Assembly: GCA_900543505.1 (NCBI GenBank)
Contig: UQSB01000036.1
Location: forward strand, 1-22,777
Length of the DNA stretch: 22,777 bases
Origin: an uncultured Collinsella sp.
GTDB lineage: Bacteria > Actinomycetota > Coriobacteriia > Coriobacteriales > Coriobacteriaceae
Reading direction: 5' to 3'
Shown piece after piece: positions 21,265 to 22,777 of this stretch (positions within the stretch are counted from its first letter, which is position 1; each line of letters begins with the position of its first letter). The position numbers were made by a program, and so were the translations under genes. The notes below the pieces were generated by a model. It was not told the origin of the DNA and ran no database searches. It worked only from the letters and a program-made list of their open reading frames with translations.

Positions 21265-21633
21265 TTAATCGTCCAGACGGACCCTGAGGGATAATAGGGT
21301 GACCGGGGCATATGAAGATCGCTCGGTGCCGATGACGGCTAGGGCGGAGATCAGCAAGAGGGTGATGAACGATGTCGCGCCCACGGGGACGGTGTCACCG
21401 CCACGGGCGATCGACAGATTGCCGGCGAGCTCGGCGCAGATGGTGCAGCCCGCGCCGGTGCAGTCATGATGCAACTCATGGGCGGTTGCGATGGGGGAGA
21501 GGATGGTTACCGCGAGAAGGGCGAAGACGAGAGCCAGGGCGAGCAGGCGAGTGCGAACGGACGGCATGGAGTCGCGTGCATCGCGATTCGGTGCTATATC
21601 TCGCCATGCCGAGGTGCTCAGCTCATCAGTCAT
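21265..21633 (-). CDS. Small membrane protein with His/Cys-rich motif
   Basis: 122 residues from ATG 21633, chosen because GGGAGGG lies just upstream; the frame runs back to 21771 with no binding site. Two membrane helices (about residues 28-48 and 84-100) flank a loop carrying HELHHDCTGAGCTIC (about 49-63). Three histidines and three cysteines within 15 residues could bind a metal ion such as zinc or copper, or a haem. Similar small proteins with this kind of motif occur near metal-transport genes in Firmicutes, but I cannot name the family. The loop probably faces outside if the N-terminus is inside. It heads a minus-strand group with the small frameshifted gene and the LtaS-like gene. Confidence 0.68.
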   Translation of the reverse strand: MTDELSTSAWRDIAPNRDARDSMPSVRTRLLALALVFALLAVTILSPIATAHELHHDCTGAGCTICAELAGNLSIARGGDTVPVGATSFITLLLISALAVIGTERSSYAPVTLLSLRVRLDD

Positions 21634-21916
21634 CTGCCCTCCCTTCCTCTCATCTGGGCATATTTCATCTGGAGGATTGTAGTCTTGAGAAGCTGATTCA
21701 CAAAGTTGCCGCGCTAAAACTTCATGCTTTCCGGTCCGCCTTGGGGCCGCGCACAAGTTATCCCCCGGCATTCAGAAAATCTAAGTGCCAAAAAATAAGA
21801 TTTTTTGACTCCGTGTTGTATAACCCGCCATTCGTGGGTACCATTCAACGCGTACGCAAACGAAGTAGGGAAACCCGCGCGGCATGACCGCGCGGCCCAC
21901 AAAGGAGGAAACAAGC

Positions 21917-22210
21917 ATGTCGTCTTTGAAGCCGCTTGCAGATCGCGTCCTGGTCAAGCCCGACGAGGCCGAGCAGAAGACCGCTTCTGGTCTGTACATC
22001 GCCAGCAACGCTCAAGAGAAGCCGCAGCGCGGCACCATCGTTGCCGTTGGCGCCGGTAAGGTCAACGACAAGGGTGAGCGCATCCCTATGGACGTTCAGG
22101 TCGGCGACGTTGTCATCTACGGTAAGTTCGGCGGCAACGAGGTCAAGGTCGACGGCGAGAAGTATCTGCTGATGCGCGCCGACGACATCTACGCCGTCGT
22201 CGAGGCCTAG
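21917..22210 (+). CDS. groES: Co-chaperonin GroES
   Basis: 97 residues, the normal length. LKPLADRVLVKPDEAEQKTA at the start, GLYIASNAQEKPQRGTIVAVG (the mobile loop that contacts GroEL, about residues 24-44) and GDVVIYGKFGGNEVKVDGEKYLLMRADDIYAV are all typical. It caps the GroEL ring and encloses folding substrates in the cytoplasm. The start at 21917 has AAAGGAGG upstream; the earlier in-frame ATG at 21884 is not supported. I found no CIRCE element (TTAGCACTC-N9-GAGTGCTAA) in 21634-21916, nor an obvious HAIR element. groEL follows 96 bases later, and a short hairpin (22257-22262 with 22275-22280) lies in the gap. Confidence 0.98.
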   Translation: MSSLKPLADRVLVKPDEAEQKTASGLYIASNAQEKPQRGTIVAVGAGKVNDKGERIPMDVQVGDVVIYGKFGGNEVKVDGEKYLLMRADDIYAVVEA

Positions 22211-22306
22211 TCTCGTCAGAATCTCTGATTCGTCTTTGAACGCGCCCGCCGCATAGGACTCGGAAGCGGCGACGCGAGTCACATTTCTTTTGGAGGATTA
22301 CCTACC

Positions 22307-22777
22307 ATGGCAAAGAACATTACGTTCAACACCGATGCCCGCGCCAAGCTCGCCAAGGGCGTCAACACTCTGGCCGACGCCGTTACCGTCACCATGGGCC
22401 CCAAGGGCCGTTACGTCGCTCTGCAGCGCACGTTCGGTGCCCCGACTATCACCAACGACGGCGTTTCCGTCGCTAAGGAGATCGAGCTCGAGGACAACAT
22501 CGAGAACATGGGCGCTCAGCTGGTGAAGGAGGTCGCCACCAAGACCAACGACACCGTGGGTGACGGCACCACCACCGCAACCCTGCTCGCCCAGGCCATC
22601 GTCAACGACGGCCTGCGCAACGTCGCCGCCGGCGCCAACCCGCTGGCCATCCGTCGCGGCATCGACAAGGCTGTAAACGCCGCCGTCGCCGAGATGAAGA
22701 AGCAGGCCAAGCCGGTCGAGACCAAGGAGCAGATTGCTTCCGTCGGCACCATCTCCGCTGGTGACGCCGAGGTCGGC
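22307..22777 (+). CDS. groEL: Chaperonin GroEL (5' part, cut by window end)
   Basis: The first 157 residues are visible from ATG 22307, with GGAGG about 10 bases upstream. FNTDARAKLAKGVNTLADAV and VTMGPKGRYVALQ (apical and equatorial domain start, nucleotide-binding TMGPKG) are diagnostic, as are ITNDGVSVAKEIELED and GDGTTTATLLAQAI with the ATP-binding aspartate. The gene runs off the window and would be about 540 residues if complete. It is co-directional with groES and is probably expressed from the same promoter. Full-length integrity cannot be judged. Confidence 0.97.
   Translation, partial: MAKNITFNTDARAKLAKGVNTLADAVTVTMGPKGRYVALQRTFGAPTITNDGVSVAKEIELEDNIENMGAQLVKEVATKTNDTVGDGTTTATLLAQAIVNDGLRNVAAGANPLAIRRGIDKAVNAAVAEMKKQAKPVETKEQIASVGTISAGDAEVG

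Noticed and set aside
21651..21700. CTTGAGA...TTCAC as a HAIR (HspR) operator before groES
   Set aside because: Only one half matches CTTGAGT; the second half does not form the required inverted repeat.

Overview
The window looks like a core-genome segment of a high-GC, Gram-positive gut anaerobe of the class Coriobacteriia, most likely Collinsella or a close relative. This is inferred from the GC-rich third codon positions, strong AGGAGG-type ribosome binding sites, the gene set (type III pantothenate kinase, AmaP/DUF2273/Asp23 operon, LtaS-like sulfatase, DUF6020-type membrane protein) and small hairpin repeats between genes. No database search was run. I see no tRNA, rRNA, CRISPR array, prophage or intact insertion sequence.

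Layout. 1-449: a terminator tail from an upstream gene, a gene-poor stretch with a long-range inverted repeat, and two overlapping mini-ORFs. 450-899: a small exported protein of unknown function. 1025-4083 (minus): a DUF389 membrane protein carrying an EF-hand-like loop, then an OPT-family transporter. 4200-4372: a divergent regulatory region containing a perfect 34-bp palindrome. 4373-9538 (plus): coaX, a dCMP deaminase, a NifU-type Fe-S protein, lgt and a large GT-C-like membrane protein. 9704-10510: YebC-type regulator. 10676-12157: AmaP-like, DUF2273 and Asp23 operon of the cell envelope. 12362-14836: a YitT-type membrane protein and a zinc-ribbon membrane protein with a Pro/Glu tail. 14978-16441 (minus) and 16610-18247 (plus): divergent M20 peptidase/amidohydrolase and YtcJ-type amidohydrolase. 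18248-18848: about 600 bases with no supportable gene. 18849-21633 (minus): LtaS-like sulfatase, a small frameshifted membrane-protein gene and a small His/Cys-rich membrane protein. 21917-22777: groES and the start of groEL.

How the genes relate. Several loci serve the cell envelope: Lgt (lipoprotein lipidation), the DUF6020 protein, the AmaP-Asp23 module and the LtaS-like enzyme. coaX and the dCMP deaminase serve cofactor and nucleotide supply, the M20 and YtcJ enzymes hydrolyse amide-type substrates, and OPT imports peptides or related compounds.

The most unusual signals are not protein-coding. A dispersed family of small intergenic hairpins shares a GGGAC(A/G/T)GG core. It includes two near-identical copies about 4.9 kb apart in opposite orientation and the perfect 34-bp palindrome beside the coaX promoter. 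Other points of interest are the EF-hand loop in the DUF389 protein, a one-base frameshift whose repair at a G4 tract gives a clean 78-residue product, and the coupled mini-ORFs before the first gene.
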